DNA of 8,269 nt from Planctomycetota bacterium (GTDB lineage: Bacteria > Planctomycetota > UBA1135 > UBA2386). Positions 1-6,950 of this stretch are shown piece by piece (within the stretch, counting starts at the first letter, position 1; every line of letters begins with the position of its first letter). The notes beneath the pieces were generated by a model. That model was given only the letters and a program-made list of their open reading frames with translations, was not told the origin of the DNA and did no database searches. The DNA is taken from assembly GCA_020425885.1 (NCBI GenBank), contig JAGQRA010000396.1, forward strand, positions 1 through 8,269. The letters are read 5' to 3'. A program made the position numbers and the translations under genes.

Positions 1-698
1 CCGCTCGAGCCGGGGCAGCCGATGCCGTAGCCGTGGTGCAGCCGCGTGATCAGCGGCGTGTTCACGTAGGCGAGCTCGGTGCCGTGATCGACGCTGTTGC
101 CGAACGCGTAGTTGCCGGTGCGATAGCCGTTCGGCGCGCCTTCGAACGTGCCGGTCGCGGTGTTGTTGCTGGCGCCGCGCTCGACGAGGATCGCGAGGTC
201 GCCGCCGGCGTAGACCACGGGCGTATGGAACTCGAAGTAGTACTCGCTGAACGGCGGCGGCGAGACGTTGTTGTGGACGAACGTCCCGTTCGGGATCGAC
301 AGCGGTCCGGTGCGCGCGACCACCGGGCTGCCGATCCAGATCGACGAGATCAACGGCGCCGGGCTGCCGCCGTAGGTGATCGACGCGGGCGCGATGCAGG
401 GGCCGATCGAGATCGTGAAGTCGGCGTAGTCGAGACTGCCACCGGCCTGGTTGGGGTACGGCTGCACGGTGTTCGTGCCGCAGCGGAAGCTCATGCCGAC
501 CAGCACGTCGCCGACCGGAATGCCGAGCAGCTCGTTGGCTTCGATCGCCACGACGTAGGTGCGCGGGGCGCTGCGCAGCAGGGTCGTGTAGCCGCCGGGG
601 AGCTGGCTGACGAACTCGGCTGCCGTCGGTACCACGATGGATTGGGCGACGAGCGAGGAGCAGGCGAAGAGGGCGAGGGCGTGGCGATGCTTGCGCAT
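1..698 (-). CDS. Secreted protein of unknown function, 3' end cut by window edge
   Basis: The frame opens at ATG 698 and runs off the left edge after 232 codons with no stop. Residues 1-18 look like a signal peptide: a basic start (MRKHRH), a hydrophobic stretch (ALALFACSSLVA) and a likely cut before Gln19. The mature part is rich in Gly, Pro, Ser, Thr and aromatic residues, as in beta-sandwich exported proteins, and contains Cys73, Cys101 and Cys228. The last visible residues, about 223-232, read YGIGCPGSS. This matches the start of the domain in the secreted protein at 5614-6861 (YGAGCAGSAG), so most of that domain probably lies beyond the edge. No catalytic motif is visible. No strong Shine-Dalgarno precedes the ATG. 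The gene follows the kinase on the same strand after 142 bp. That it is exported is fairly sure; its function is unknown. Confidence 0.8.
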   Translation of the reverse strand, partial: MRKHRHALALFACSSLVAQSIVVPTAAEFVSQLPGGYTTLLRSAPRTYVVAIEANELLGIPVGDVLVGMSFRCGTNTVQPYPNQAGGSLDYADFTISIGPCIAPASITYGGSPAPLISSIWIGSPVVARTGPLSIPNGTFVHNNVSPPPFSEYYFEFHTPVVYAGGDLAILVERGASNNTATGTFEGAPNGYRTGNYAFGNSVDHGTELAYVNTPLITRLHHGYGIGCPGSS

Positions 699-840
699 GA
701 TGGCAACGGGGTCCGGGGTGGCGGGACGTCGGGCCCGATCCGAACGGGGCGGGGCTCCGGCCGCGCCATCGTACCGTACGGCGATCATCTCGTGCGCGTG
801 ATCGAGCGTCTCGCCGTCGCGGCAGGGTCGTGGGGCCAGC
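699..840. other. Intergenic gap between kinase and left secreted gene
   Basis: This 142-bp stretch separates the kinase stop from the start of the left secreted gene; both genes read on the minus strand. It contains a short palindrome, CGTAC-C-GTACG, at 770-780. On the minus strand a TACGAT at 773-768 resembles a -10 box, but I see no matching -35. No strong terminator hairpin with a U-tract is present. The gap is long enough for a promoter, so the downstream gene need not depend on kinase transcription. Confidence 0.35.
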
Positions 841-3663
841 TCACTTCGCCTCGGCCCGTGCCCGCCACCGGGCTGCGTCCTCGTCGCGCCCCGACCGTTC
901 GCAGAGTTCGGCCAGGTCGGCGGCGATCAGTCCCGCCACCGCTGCGCGCTCCTTGACCTCGGCGACCTTGGCGTGGGCGGCGAGCCAGACGGTCTCGGCT
1001 GTGGCGGCGTCATCGGCGGCAAGCAGCCGGCGACCGAACTCGCGGTCGACGACGGCGGTCCAAGGCTGTTCGGCGATCGGCTCGAGGATCGCGCGCAGGG
1101 TTCGCAGCAAAGCCAGCGCCTCGTCGTGGCCGGGCAGTTTGTCGGCCACGTTCAGCACCGAGTCGGCGAGGCGCTGCACGGTGCCGCGGCAGCCGGGGTC
1201 GACAACGGCGGTGGCCAGGCGGGCGCGGTTCGTCTCGAGCAGCGCCGCCACAGCGGTGGCATCGACTCCGGCCTGCATCATCACCATGCCACCGATGCAC
1301 TGGATCATCTGCATCGGCGCCTCGAGCTCCTCGAAGGCCTTCGCGGCGCGCTCGAATGCACTCATCGCCGCCTCGGGCCGGCCGGCGCCGCCGAGCGAGT
1401 TGGCGAGGTTCTGGGTGACGACCGCGACCTCGGGATGGCGGTTGCCGTAGCGACCGACGAGGAACGACAACGCCTCCTCGAACGGGCCGATCGCGTCCTG
1501 CCACCTGCCCTGCGCCTGCAGGCAGACGCCGTACTGACAGCGCGACGAGGCGTAGTTGATGTTGGCTTCGCCGCCGTGTTCGTCGACGAGGGTGCAGGCC
1601 CGGCGCAACAGCTCGTCGGCGTGGCCCAGCTCGCCGGTCCGCACCAGCGCGAGGCCGAGGTTCAGCAGAGGTGGGATCACCTCCGCGCTCTCCGGCCCGA
1701 AGGCCGTCTCCTCGCACTCGAGGTAGCGCTGCAGCATCGGCACGGCCTCGGCGATCCGCCCGCTGCTCATCAGCATGTTGGCGAGCCGGCCGCGCGCCTG
1801 GATCGTGGCCGGATCGTCCGCGCCGAGACCGTTCTCGAGCAGCTCGACGGCCTCGCGGTAGAGCGCCTCGGCGCCGGCGAGGTCCTGCCGCATCTCCCTG
1901 ATGAACCCGAGCTCGCACTTGCGCGTGCCGACGGCGGGGTCGCTCGCGCCGTTCAGCTCCTCGGTCGTCTGCAGCGCGCGCACGGCCCAGCTCTCGGCCT
2001 CGTCGACGAGGCCGCGGTGTCGGGCATAGTCCTGCAGCTGCGCCAGCGCCGCCGCCAGGGATGCCGACGGTCGTCCGGACTCCGCGCATTCGCGTTCGAG
2101 GATCGGCAGTGCCTCGGCGGTGCGTTCCGCCGCCGCGCGGTAGTCGCCGCGCGCATGCTCGAGGTCGGCGAGGTCGAGCAACGTCAGCGCCGCCGCGGGC
2201 GAGTCCACGCCGAGTTCGGCGCGGGTGAGCTCGGTCGAGCGCTCCAGGTGCGGAGCCGCGGCCGCGTCCATGCCGAGGCCGAGGTAGGCGCGGCCCATCG
2301 TCCGCCGCAGCGTCGCCTCGACCAGCGGCTGGTCGATCAGGCGTTCGCCGAGCCTGGCGCTGAAGTCGTCGAGCAGCTGCCGCATCGAGTAGTTGGGCGA
2401 CCGCGTCGCGTGCGGATCGGCGAGGCCGACCATCTCGTCGATCAACGCCACCACCGCGTTGGCCCGCGCCTCGGCCTCCTGGGCGAGGCGACGATCGTCG
2501 AGGGCCGCGGCTTCCGAGGCGCGTGCCAGCAGCGTCTGGTGCTCGGCCTCGCTCCAGCCGGCCATGGCGAAGGCGAGTCCGACGCACAGCGCCAGCAGCA
2601 CCAGCGTCGCCGAGACGACGGCGCCGCGATGCTGCGCGATCGTCTTGCGCAGCCGGTAGGTGACGCTGGGCGGTCCGGCGGCGATGGCCTCGCCGACGAG
2701 ATAGCGGCGGATGTCCGCGGCGAACTCGGCGACGGTCTGATAGCGGCGGTCGCGTTCGGGCTCGAGCGCCCGCATCGTGATCCAGTCGAGCTCGCCGCGC
2801 AGTCGGCGGGCCAGCGTGCGGGTGTCGATCTTGCGGCGTTCGGCGATCGCGGTTGCGGCGGCGCCGGCGGTGGAGACGCGCGTGCTCGGCCGCGGCGGCA
2901 CCGTCTCGCGCATCAGGCGTTGCAGCTCGGCGAAGCCATGCTGCATCAGCTGCCGGCGCTCCAGCGGCACGAGCCCGACGAGCAGTTCGTAAAGGATGAC
3001 GCCGAGCGAGTAGACGTCGCTCCTGGTGTCGATGTCGAGGCCCGCCTGATCGGCCTGCTCGGGCGACATGTACTCGAGCGTGCCGATGACGGCGCCGAGC
3101 TGGGTGTAGACGGTGTTCTCGCCGAGGCGCTGGTCGATCGCCTTGGCGACGCCGAAGTCGATGATCTTCGGCACCGGCCTGCCGTCGACGAGCGTGACCA
3201 GCACGTTCGCCGGCTTGAGGTCGCGATGGATGATGCCCTTCTGGTGGGCGTGGGCGACCCCGGCGCAGACCGCCGTGAACAGCTCGAGTCGGTCGCGCAG
3301 GCCGAGCCTCGCCTTGTCGCAGAACCGCGTCAGGTCTTCGCCGTGCACGTACTCCATGGCGAAGAACGGCCGCCCGCTGGCGTCGACGCCGGCGTCGTAG
3401 ACGTGGGCGATGTTGGGGTGGTCCATCATCGCCAGCGCCTGGCGTTCGGCATCGAACCGCGCCAGCACCTCGGCGCTGTCCATGCCGGGTTTGATGACCT
3501 TGACGGCGACGCGGCGATGCACGGGCTCGCGCTGCTCGGCGACGAACACCGTCCCCATGCCGCCATCGCCGATCTTCTCGAGGACACGGTAGCGGCCGAT
3601 CCACTCGGGCATCCGGGCGGGGACGTGTCCGTCGCCGGGGGGTGGAACTGCGGGAGCGCTCAT
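841..3663 (-). CDS. Transmembrane Ser/Thr protein kinase with C-terminal TPR repeats
   Basis: A 940-residue Hanks-type kinase that should phosphorylate Ser/Thr on proteins. Catalytic parts are intact: Gly-rich loop GDGGMG at 32-37, ATP-binding Lys55 (VAVK), Glu73 of helix C, HRDLKPAN at 146-153 with catalytic Asp148, DFG at 169-171, SPE at 200-202 and DVYSLG at 216-221. An alanine-rich insert and RGELDWITMRAL (about 289-300) close the core, a pattern known from planctomycete and acidobacterial kinases. One hydrophobic segment spans about 347-368, followed by a possible short coiled coil (373-410). From about 450 to 780 there are roughly six or seven TPR units of about 42 residues, kinesin-light-chain-like (for example GNRHPEVAVVTQNLA at 740-754). 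With the kinase cytoplasmic, the TPR part would lie outside the membrane, perhaps binding a protein partner. Residues 785-940 are helical and unassigned. The start is ATG 3663; no Shine-Dalgarno precedes it and an alternative ATG at 3612 has none either. The substrate is unknown. Confidence 0.95.
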   Translation of the reverse strand: MSAPAVPPPGDGHVPARMPEWIGRYRVLEKIGDGGMGTVFVAEQREPVHRRVAVKVIKPGMDSAEVLARFDAERQALAMMDHPNIAHVYDAGVDASGRPFFAMEYVHGEDLTRFCDKARLGLRDRLELFTAVCAGVAHAHQKGIIHRDLKPANVLVTLVDGRPVPKIIDFGVAKAIDQRLGENTVYTQLGAVIGTLEYMSPEQADQAGLDIDTRSDVYSLGVILYELLVGLVPLERRQLMQHGFAELQRLMRETVPPRPSTRVSTAGAAATAIAERRKIDTRTLARRLRGELDWITMRALEPERDRRYQTVAEFAADIRRYLVGEAIAAGPPSVTYRLRKTIAQHRGAVVSATLVLLALCVGLAFAMAGWSEAEHQTLLARASEAAALDDRRLAQEAEARANAVVALIDEMVGLADPHATRSPNYSMRQLLDDFSARLGERLIDQPLVEATLRRTMGRAYLGLGMDAAAAPHLERSTELTRAELGVDSPAAALTLLDLADLEHARGDYRAAAERTAEALPILERECAESGRPSASLAAALAQLQDYARHRGLVDEAESWAVRALQTTEELNGASDPAVGTRKCELGFIREMRQDLAGAEALYREAVELLENGLGADDPATIQARGRLANMLMSSGRIAEAVPMLQRYLECEETAFGPESAEVIPPLLNLGLALVRTGELGHADELLRRACTLVDEHGGEANINYASSRCQYGVCLQAQGRWQDAIGPFEEALSFLVGRYGNRHPEVAVVTQNLANSLGGAGRPEAAMSAFERAAKAFEELEAPMQMIQCIGGMVMMQAGVDATAVAALLETNRARLATAVVDPGCRGTVQRLADSVLNVADKLPGHDEALALLRTLRAILEPIAEQPWTAVVDREFGRRLLAADDAATAETVWLAAHAKVAEVKERAAVAGLIAADLAELCERSGRDEDAARWRARAEAK

Positions 3664-3701
3664 GAGGCGCGGATACTACGCCGTCGGGTGCGTCGATGGA
3701 T
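3664..3701 (-). promoter_or_regulatory. Possible kinase promoter giving a near-leaderless mRNA
   Basis: On the minus strand TAGTAT at 3678-3673 resembles a -10 box. Only 9 nt separate it from the kinase ATG at 3663, so a transcript begun here would have almost no leader. That fits the lack of any Shine-Dalgarno before this gene. No convincing -35 hexamer is seen at the usual spacing, so this is a weak call. Confidence 0.25.
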
Positions 3702-3714
3702 GACGTCGGCCCGG

Positions 3715-3810
3715 CCCGAGCTCAGAACCGCAGCGTCGCGCCGAAGGCGCGAGGCAAGGTCCTGAGCGCGCTTGCCCGCGTAGCGGGCGAGCGACGCTCA
3801 GAAGCTCGGG
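3715..3810. repeat. Nested inverted-repeat block between di-haem gene and kinase
   Basis: This 96-bp block is almost entirely made of inverted repeats. Outer arms: CCCGAGCT 3715-3722 with AGCTCGGG 3803-3810. Next: AGCGTCGC 3732-3739 with GCGACGCT 3791-3798. Inner: CGCG-A-GGCAAG 3748-3758 with CTTGCCCGCG 3771-3780, one bulged A. These three pairs nest in one fold. A second fold uses the hairpins 3762-3801 and 3736-3752 (TCGCGCC-GAA-GGCGCGA) and excludes the middle and inner pairs. GCTCAGAA also occurs as a direct repeat at 3720-3727 and 3796-3803. The block overlaps the last codons of the di-haem gene. It could be terminator/3'-end structure, a REP-like repeat or a small inserted palindromic element. 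Confidence 0.6.
3762..3801 (-). terminator. Strong hairpin at the stop codon of the di-haem gene
   Basis: The arms 3762-3779 and 3783-3801 form 17 Watson-Crick pairs, with one bulged base (3794), one A-C mismatch in the minus-strand RNA (3773/3789) and a 3-nt loop (3780-3782). The stem includes the TGA stop of the di-haem gene (3800-3798). No U-tract follows in the minus-strand transcript, so it is not a textbook intrinsic terminator. It may instead end transcription with a factor or protect the mRNA 3' end. Confidence 0.5.
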
Positions 3811-5384
3811 TCCCAACGACGGGGGTGGCCGTGCTCGTCGACGTAGAGGGAGCGGGTGCCCGGCGGCAGGACCTGCAGGGTCTTCAGGCACTCGACGATG
3901 CAGTCGCGATCGTGCGCCGGCAGGTTGGCGAAGGCCTGGGAGCTGGCCGAAGCCTCGCCGGCGTGGGCCAGGATCGCCTCACGCAGGGTGGTGTACTGGC
4001 CATGATGGAAGTAGGGGAACTCGTTGGCGCAGCCCCACAGACGCCGGGTCAGGAAGTGGCGATTGCCGGCGAAGAACTCGGCCGAGCCGGGCGGGGCCTG
4101 CATGTCGAGCGGCTCGATGTTGGGGTCGCCGGGGCCGTAGCAGATGTCGTGGAGCTTCATGTCGGTGAAGGCCGGCACCATGACGACGCCGTTCCGGTCC
4201 GGCAGGCGCGGCCCGGCCAGGTGGGGATCGAGCAGGTCGACGACGTAGGCGGGCGCCTCGCCCTGGCGCAGGTTGCCGGCCGGGTTGAACGGACCGGGCT
4301 CGACGAAGCGGGAATCGGCGAGCGGCAGCGTCGGCACGTGGCAGGCGGCGCAGCCGATCGCGGTGAACAGCTCCTCGCCGCGGCGGATCGCGGCCTCGAT
4401 CTCATGGTCGCGCGGGATCACGCGTCCCGGTACCGGCAGGGTGGCCTGCCACAGCGACACGGCGGTGATGTCGGCGCGGGTCAGCTCCTTGGTGTGGCCG
4501 TCGCCATCGGGGTCGGTGTTCTCACCGAAGCGCTCGCTCGACTGCATGCCGTGGTGGTGGTTGAACGCGTTGTTGGTGAACTGCCGCAGCGAGATCACCG
4601 CGCCGGCCTGATGGAACGGTCGCAGGATCAGGTCGGGAGGGTTCGTGCTGCCAGCGGTGGCCAGGCTCGGCGCCGGCAGGCCGGTGACCGCCGCCGTGAT
4701 CCAGTCGCCGTTCGCCGCGCGCGAGAGCACGCCGAAGGCGACGCCCTTGCTGCTCAGCTCGGCGCTGCCACCCGGTGGGATCGCGTCGCGCTGCCGTTGC
4801 AGCTCGATCGTCATCTCGCGGGCCAGCAACTCGATGAAACCGCTGCCGTTCATGCCGACGGTGGCGCGGTAGTTGGCGATCGTCTGCAGCGTGCCGTCGC
4901 GGCCGTTCTCCTGCGTCGAGCCGCGCGTCGGCACGAGGTCGGTGTGGTCGAAGGTGGCGAAGTCGAAGCGGTGACCGAGCACGAACACGCCGGTGACGAA
5001 GTCGCCGCCGCCGCCGACGAAGGGTGAGTTGTGGCAGCCAGCGCACGAGTTCGAGTCGGCGGCCGAGATGCGGTTGAAGGCGCGCGGGAAGGTCAGCGGG
5101 CTCGACGGATCCGACAGCGGCGCGCCGGTGCCCTTGGTCAGCGGCCGGCCGCCGCCGTCCTGGCTGGTCCACTTCGCCTGGAACAGATCCTCGCCGTGCT
5201 GCAGCAGGTGGCGCAACGGGATCGCGAACTCCTCGCCGTCCTGCAGATGGCGCCGGACGGCGACCTCGACGCCGATCGGCGGCGACGGTCGCTGGGCCGC
5301 GATCGTGGCTGTCGACGCGGCCATCGTCGCGACGGCGAGGATCAGTTGCGGCGGACGGGGACGGCGACGCGGAAGACGTGACAT
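3798..5384 (-). CDS. Exported di-haem cytochrome c oxidoreductase, DUF1111 type
   Basis: A 528-residue periplasmic c-type cytochrome. Residues 1-30 form a signal peptide: arginine-rich start (SRLPRRRPR), hydrophobic core, cut after TIAA before Gln31. There is no lipobox. Two covalent haem sites are present: CAGCH at 114-118 and CAACH at 345-349. The C-terminal half has the DUF1111/di-haem oxidoreductase signature: TDMKLHDICYG (about 407-417), RRLWG (447-451) and YFHHGQYTTLREAILAHAGEA (about 458-478), where the family more often has LHDGRA. The family resembles MauG and bacterial cytochrome c peroxidases, but its reaction is generally not established; peroxide reduction or electron transfer is inference. 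I chose ATG 5384 because the signal peptide begins there, with a weak GAG 7 nt upstream. The frame stays open to 5561, but that extension would bury the signal peptide and cross the divergent region. The gene ends 134 bp before the kinase. Confidence 0.9.
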   Translation of the reverse strand: MSRLPRRRPRPPQLILAVATMAASTATIAAQRPSPPIGVEVAVRRHLQDGEEFAIPLRHLLQHGEDLFQAKWTSQDGGGRPLTKGTGAPLSDPSSPLTFPRAFNRISAADSNSCAGCHNSPFVGGGGDFVTGVFVLGHRFDFATFDHTDLVPTRGSTQENGRDGTLQTIANYRATVGMNGSGFIELLAREMTIELQRQRDAIPPGGSAELSSKGVAFGVLSRAANGDWITAAVTGLPAPSLATAGSTNPPDLILRPFHQAGAVISLRQFTNNAFNHHHGMQSSERFGENTDPDGDGHTKELTRADITAVSLWQATLPVPGRVIPRDHEIEAAIRRGEELFTAIGCAACHVPTLPLADSRFVEPGPFNPAGNLRQGEAPAYVVDLLDPHLAGPRLPDRNGVVMVPAFTDMKLHDICYGPGDPNIEPLDMQAPPGSAEFFAGNRHFLTRRLWGCANEFPYFHHGQYTTLREAILAHAGEASASSQAFANLPAHDRDCIVECLKTLQVLPPGTRSLYVDEHGHPRRWDPSF

Positions 5385-5613
5385 GGCAATGCTCGTGGTT
5401 GATGGTCGATCGGTCTGGCGTTGATGCCGAACGTCAATGACCGACGGCCACGTGGATCGGACAGCGGCTTTCGACCCGAGCGGGAACCAGGTCGCATTGT
5501 ACGCGGATCCGAACCTCGCGATTCCTGTCCGATGTGCGCACCTCGCGACCATTCGGGGCATCGAGCCGCTTGCGGACTTCCCGCGAGCGCGAAACCCATC
5601 GAGGTATCAACCA
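5385..5613. promoter_or_regulatory. Divergent intergenic region with candidate promoter and repeats
   Basis: This 229-bp region lies between the di-haem gene (leftward) and the secreted gene (rightward), so it should hold both promoters. Leftward, TACAAT at 5501-5496 is a good -10 match, about 110 nt before the di-haem ATG, but no TTGACA-like -35 accompanies it. A perfect 9-bp inverted repeat, ATCGGACAG 5456-5464 and CTGTCCGAT 5525-5533, encloses that site. ACCTCGCGA occurs twice, at 5513-5521 and 5540-5548, 27 bp apart. GTTGATG occurs at 5398-5404 and 5420-5426. No regulator can be named. Confidence 0.35.
5601..5604 (+). promoter_or_regulatory. Ribosome binding site deciding the start of the secreted gene
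   Basis: GAGG lies 9 nt before ATG 5614. It supports this start over the in-frame ATG at 5437, whose extra 59 residues show no signal peptide. Confidence 0.6.
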
Positions 5614-6861
5614 ATGACTGCGATTCACTTGGCTGCAGGTCCCGCTGCGCTCGCGCGCCGGGCGACCCTGTTCTGCATGTTCTCGTCCGCCGCTCTCGCC
5701 CAGGGCGGCTCCTGCCTGAGCTACGGTGCCGGCTGCGCCGGCAGTGCAGGCATCCCGATGCTGCTCGGTACCCGGCCGGCGATCGGGCAGGTGATGAATC
5801 TCGACGCCAGCGGTGTGCCGGCGTCCAGCGCCTTCTCGTTCTTCCAGCTCGGACTGTCCAACACGATGTGGGCCAGCACCCCGCTGCCGCTGTCACTCGC
5901 GCCGTTCGGCGCCCCGGGCTGTGATCTGCTGGCCAGCGGCGACCTCGGAGTGTTCCTGGCGCCGAGCACGGCCGGCAACGCCCAGCTGCAGATCGCGATG
6001 CCGAACGCGCCCGGGTTCGTCGGCTTCCGCTTCTACGGTCAGGTGTTCCCGCTCGACCCGGCCGCGAACGCGCTCGGCCTGATCGCGTCCAACGGGGCGT
6101 GTGCGACGGTCGGGGCGGCCAACGGCGGCGGTGGCGCGATCAACGCGATCAGCAACCTCACGCCTGTGGCCGGGCAGACGATCACGGCGACCATCTCGGG
6201 GTTCGGTGGCAACCCGCCTTGCTTCATGGGCATGATTCCGGTCGGACCGGTCGTCAACGGCCAGGTTCAGCTCCAGGCCGCGATCACGCCGAGTCTCGGC
6301 ACGCCGTTCCAGGTCTCGGCCGCGCCGTTCACGAACTGGGTCGGGCTCGGACAGGGCGGCCGGCCGTGGTTGCCCGCGCCCGGTATCAACATGCCGGCGA
6401 ACGCCGCCGGCGGCGTCGGCACCCTGCCGATCCCGACCAACGCGGGACAGGGCATCACGATGACCGTCACGGCCGGCACGGGAGCGAACATCCAGCTGCC
6501 GATCAGCATCGACTCGCTGGGGCGACTGTGCATCGACTTCGGCGCGTTCACATGGGCGCCGAACACCAGCTACGCGCTCGAGATCGAACTGCACTTCGAC
6601 CTGATGCCGTCGAGTACGCACTGCGACTTCTTCGCCACGACGGTCCCGATTGCCACGGGCAGCTCCCCGTCGGCCGGAACTTGCGCTGCGACGGTCTTCC
6701 TGTGGCTGGTGCTCAACCTCGCCAACGACCCGGGCTGCGCCGGCATGGCGCCGTCGTTCCCGGACCCGGTGAATCAGCCTGGCCTGATCTGCCTCACGGC
6801 CCCGGTCGGAGCGCTCTTCACGAACTACTACCCGTCCTACTCGCACGTCGTCGTCAAGTAG
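5614..6861 (+). CDS. Secreted protein with N-terminal YGxGCxGSxG domain
   Basis: A 415-residue exported protein of unknown function. Residues 1-29 are a signal peptide ending ALA, with cutting before Gln30. Residues about 37-168 form a domain beginning YGAGCAGSAGIP, followed by an SNT motif (82-84), PLPLSLAPFGAPGC (90-103), SGDLGVF (108-114), PNAPGFVGFRFYGQ (130-143) and DPAANALGLIASNG (148-161). I recall this pattern as a recurrent domain of planctomycete exported proteins, usually at the C-terminus. Here about 245 further residues follow that I do not recognise; they are rich in Gly, Pro, Thr and Asn. The mature protein has ten cysteines (34, 41, 103, 163, 203, 306, 337, 357, 375, 393), suggesting disulfides outside the cytoplasm. 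ATG 5614 is chosen because GAGG at 5601-5604 sits 9 nt upstream and the signal peptide starts here. An in-frame ATG at 5437 would bury it. No enzyme motif or C-terminal anchor is visible. Confidence 0.88.
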   Translation: MTAIHLAAGPAALARRATLFCMFSSAALAQGGSCLSYGAGCAGSAGIPMLLGTRPAIGQVMNLDASGVPASSAFSFFQLGLSNTMWASTPLPLSLAPFGAPGCDLLASGDLGVFLAPSTAGNAQLQIAMPNAPGFVGFRFYGQVFPLDPAANALGLIASNGACATVGAANGGGGAINAISNLTPVAGQTITATISGFGGNPPCFMGMIPVGPVVNGQVQLQAAITPSLGTPFQVSAAPFTNWVGLGQGGRPWLPAPGINMPANAAGGVGTLPIPTNAGQGITMTVTAGTGANIQLPISIDSLGRLCIDFGAFTWAPNTSYALEIELHFDLMPSSTHCDFFATTVPIATGSSPSAGTCAATVFLWLVLNLANDPGCAGMAPSFPDPVNQPGLICLTAPVGALFTNYYPSYSHVVVK

Positions 6862-6881
6862 GCTGACGTAGTCGTCACGAT

Positions 6882-6914
6882 GGAGCCGGCCGAACGCAGC
6901 GTTCGGCCGGCTCC
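6882..6914. terminator. Shared hairpin between convergent genes
   Basis: GGAGCCGGCCGAAC at 6882-6895 and its perfect complement at 6901-6914 form a 14-bp stem. G6896-C6900 can add a pair, leaving a CAG loop. It lies 20 nt after the stop of the secreted gene and 36 bp beyond the stop of rsgA, so it can serve both convergent genes. Neither side has a T-run, so it is a GC-rich I-shaped candidate rather than a classical intrinsic terminator. A palindrome CTGCTCGAGCAG at 6923-6934 and CGCGG-T-CCGCG at 6939-6949 follow, and GTAGTCG 6868-6874 with CGACTAC 6948-6954 brackets the whole gap. Confidence 0.65.
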
Positions 6915-6950
6915 GGTCGGAGCTGCTCGAGCAGTCGCCGCGGTCCGCGA

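Noticed and set aside
33..956. A 307-codon plus-strand frame over the left secreted gene
   Set aside because: The opposite strand encodes a protein with a signal peptide and the YGxGC motif. The plus frame has biased composition and crosses from one real gene into another.
1010..3604. An 864-codon shifted frame on the minus strand inside the kinase
   Set aside because: The product is extremely Arg- and Pro-rich and low in hydrophobic residues, typical of an out-of-frame reading of GC-rich coding sequence.
973..3765. A 930-codon open frame on the plus strand opposite the kinase
   Set aside because: It is a mirror of the kinase: GC-rich third positions remove stops from the opposite strand. 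Its translation is rich in Arg, Gly, Ala and Val with no recognisable domain, while the minus-strand frame has every kinase motif.
3696..5027. A 443-codon plus-strand frame opposite the di-haem gene
   Set aside because: The minus strand has two CxxCH motifs and the DUF1111 signature; the plus frame shows no domain.
5385..5561. N-terminal extension of the di-haem protein to a start at 5561
   Set aside because: The extra 59 residues would place the signal peptide internally and occupy the divergent promoter region.
5437..5613. N-terminal extension of the secreted protein to ATG 5437
   Set aside because: It lacks a signal peptide, while ATG 5614 has a good ribosome binding site and begins one.
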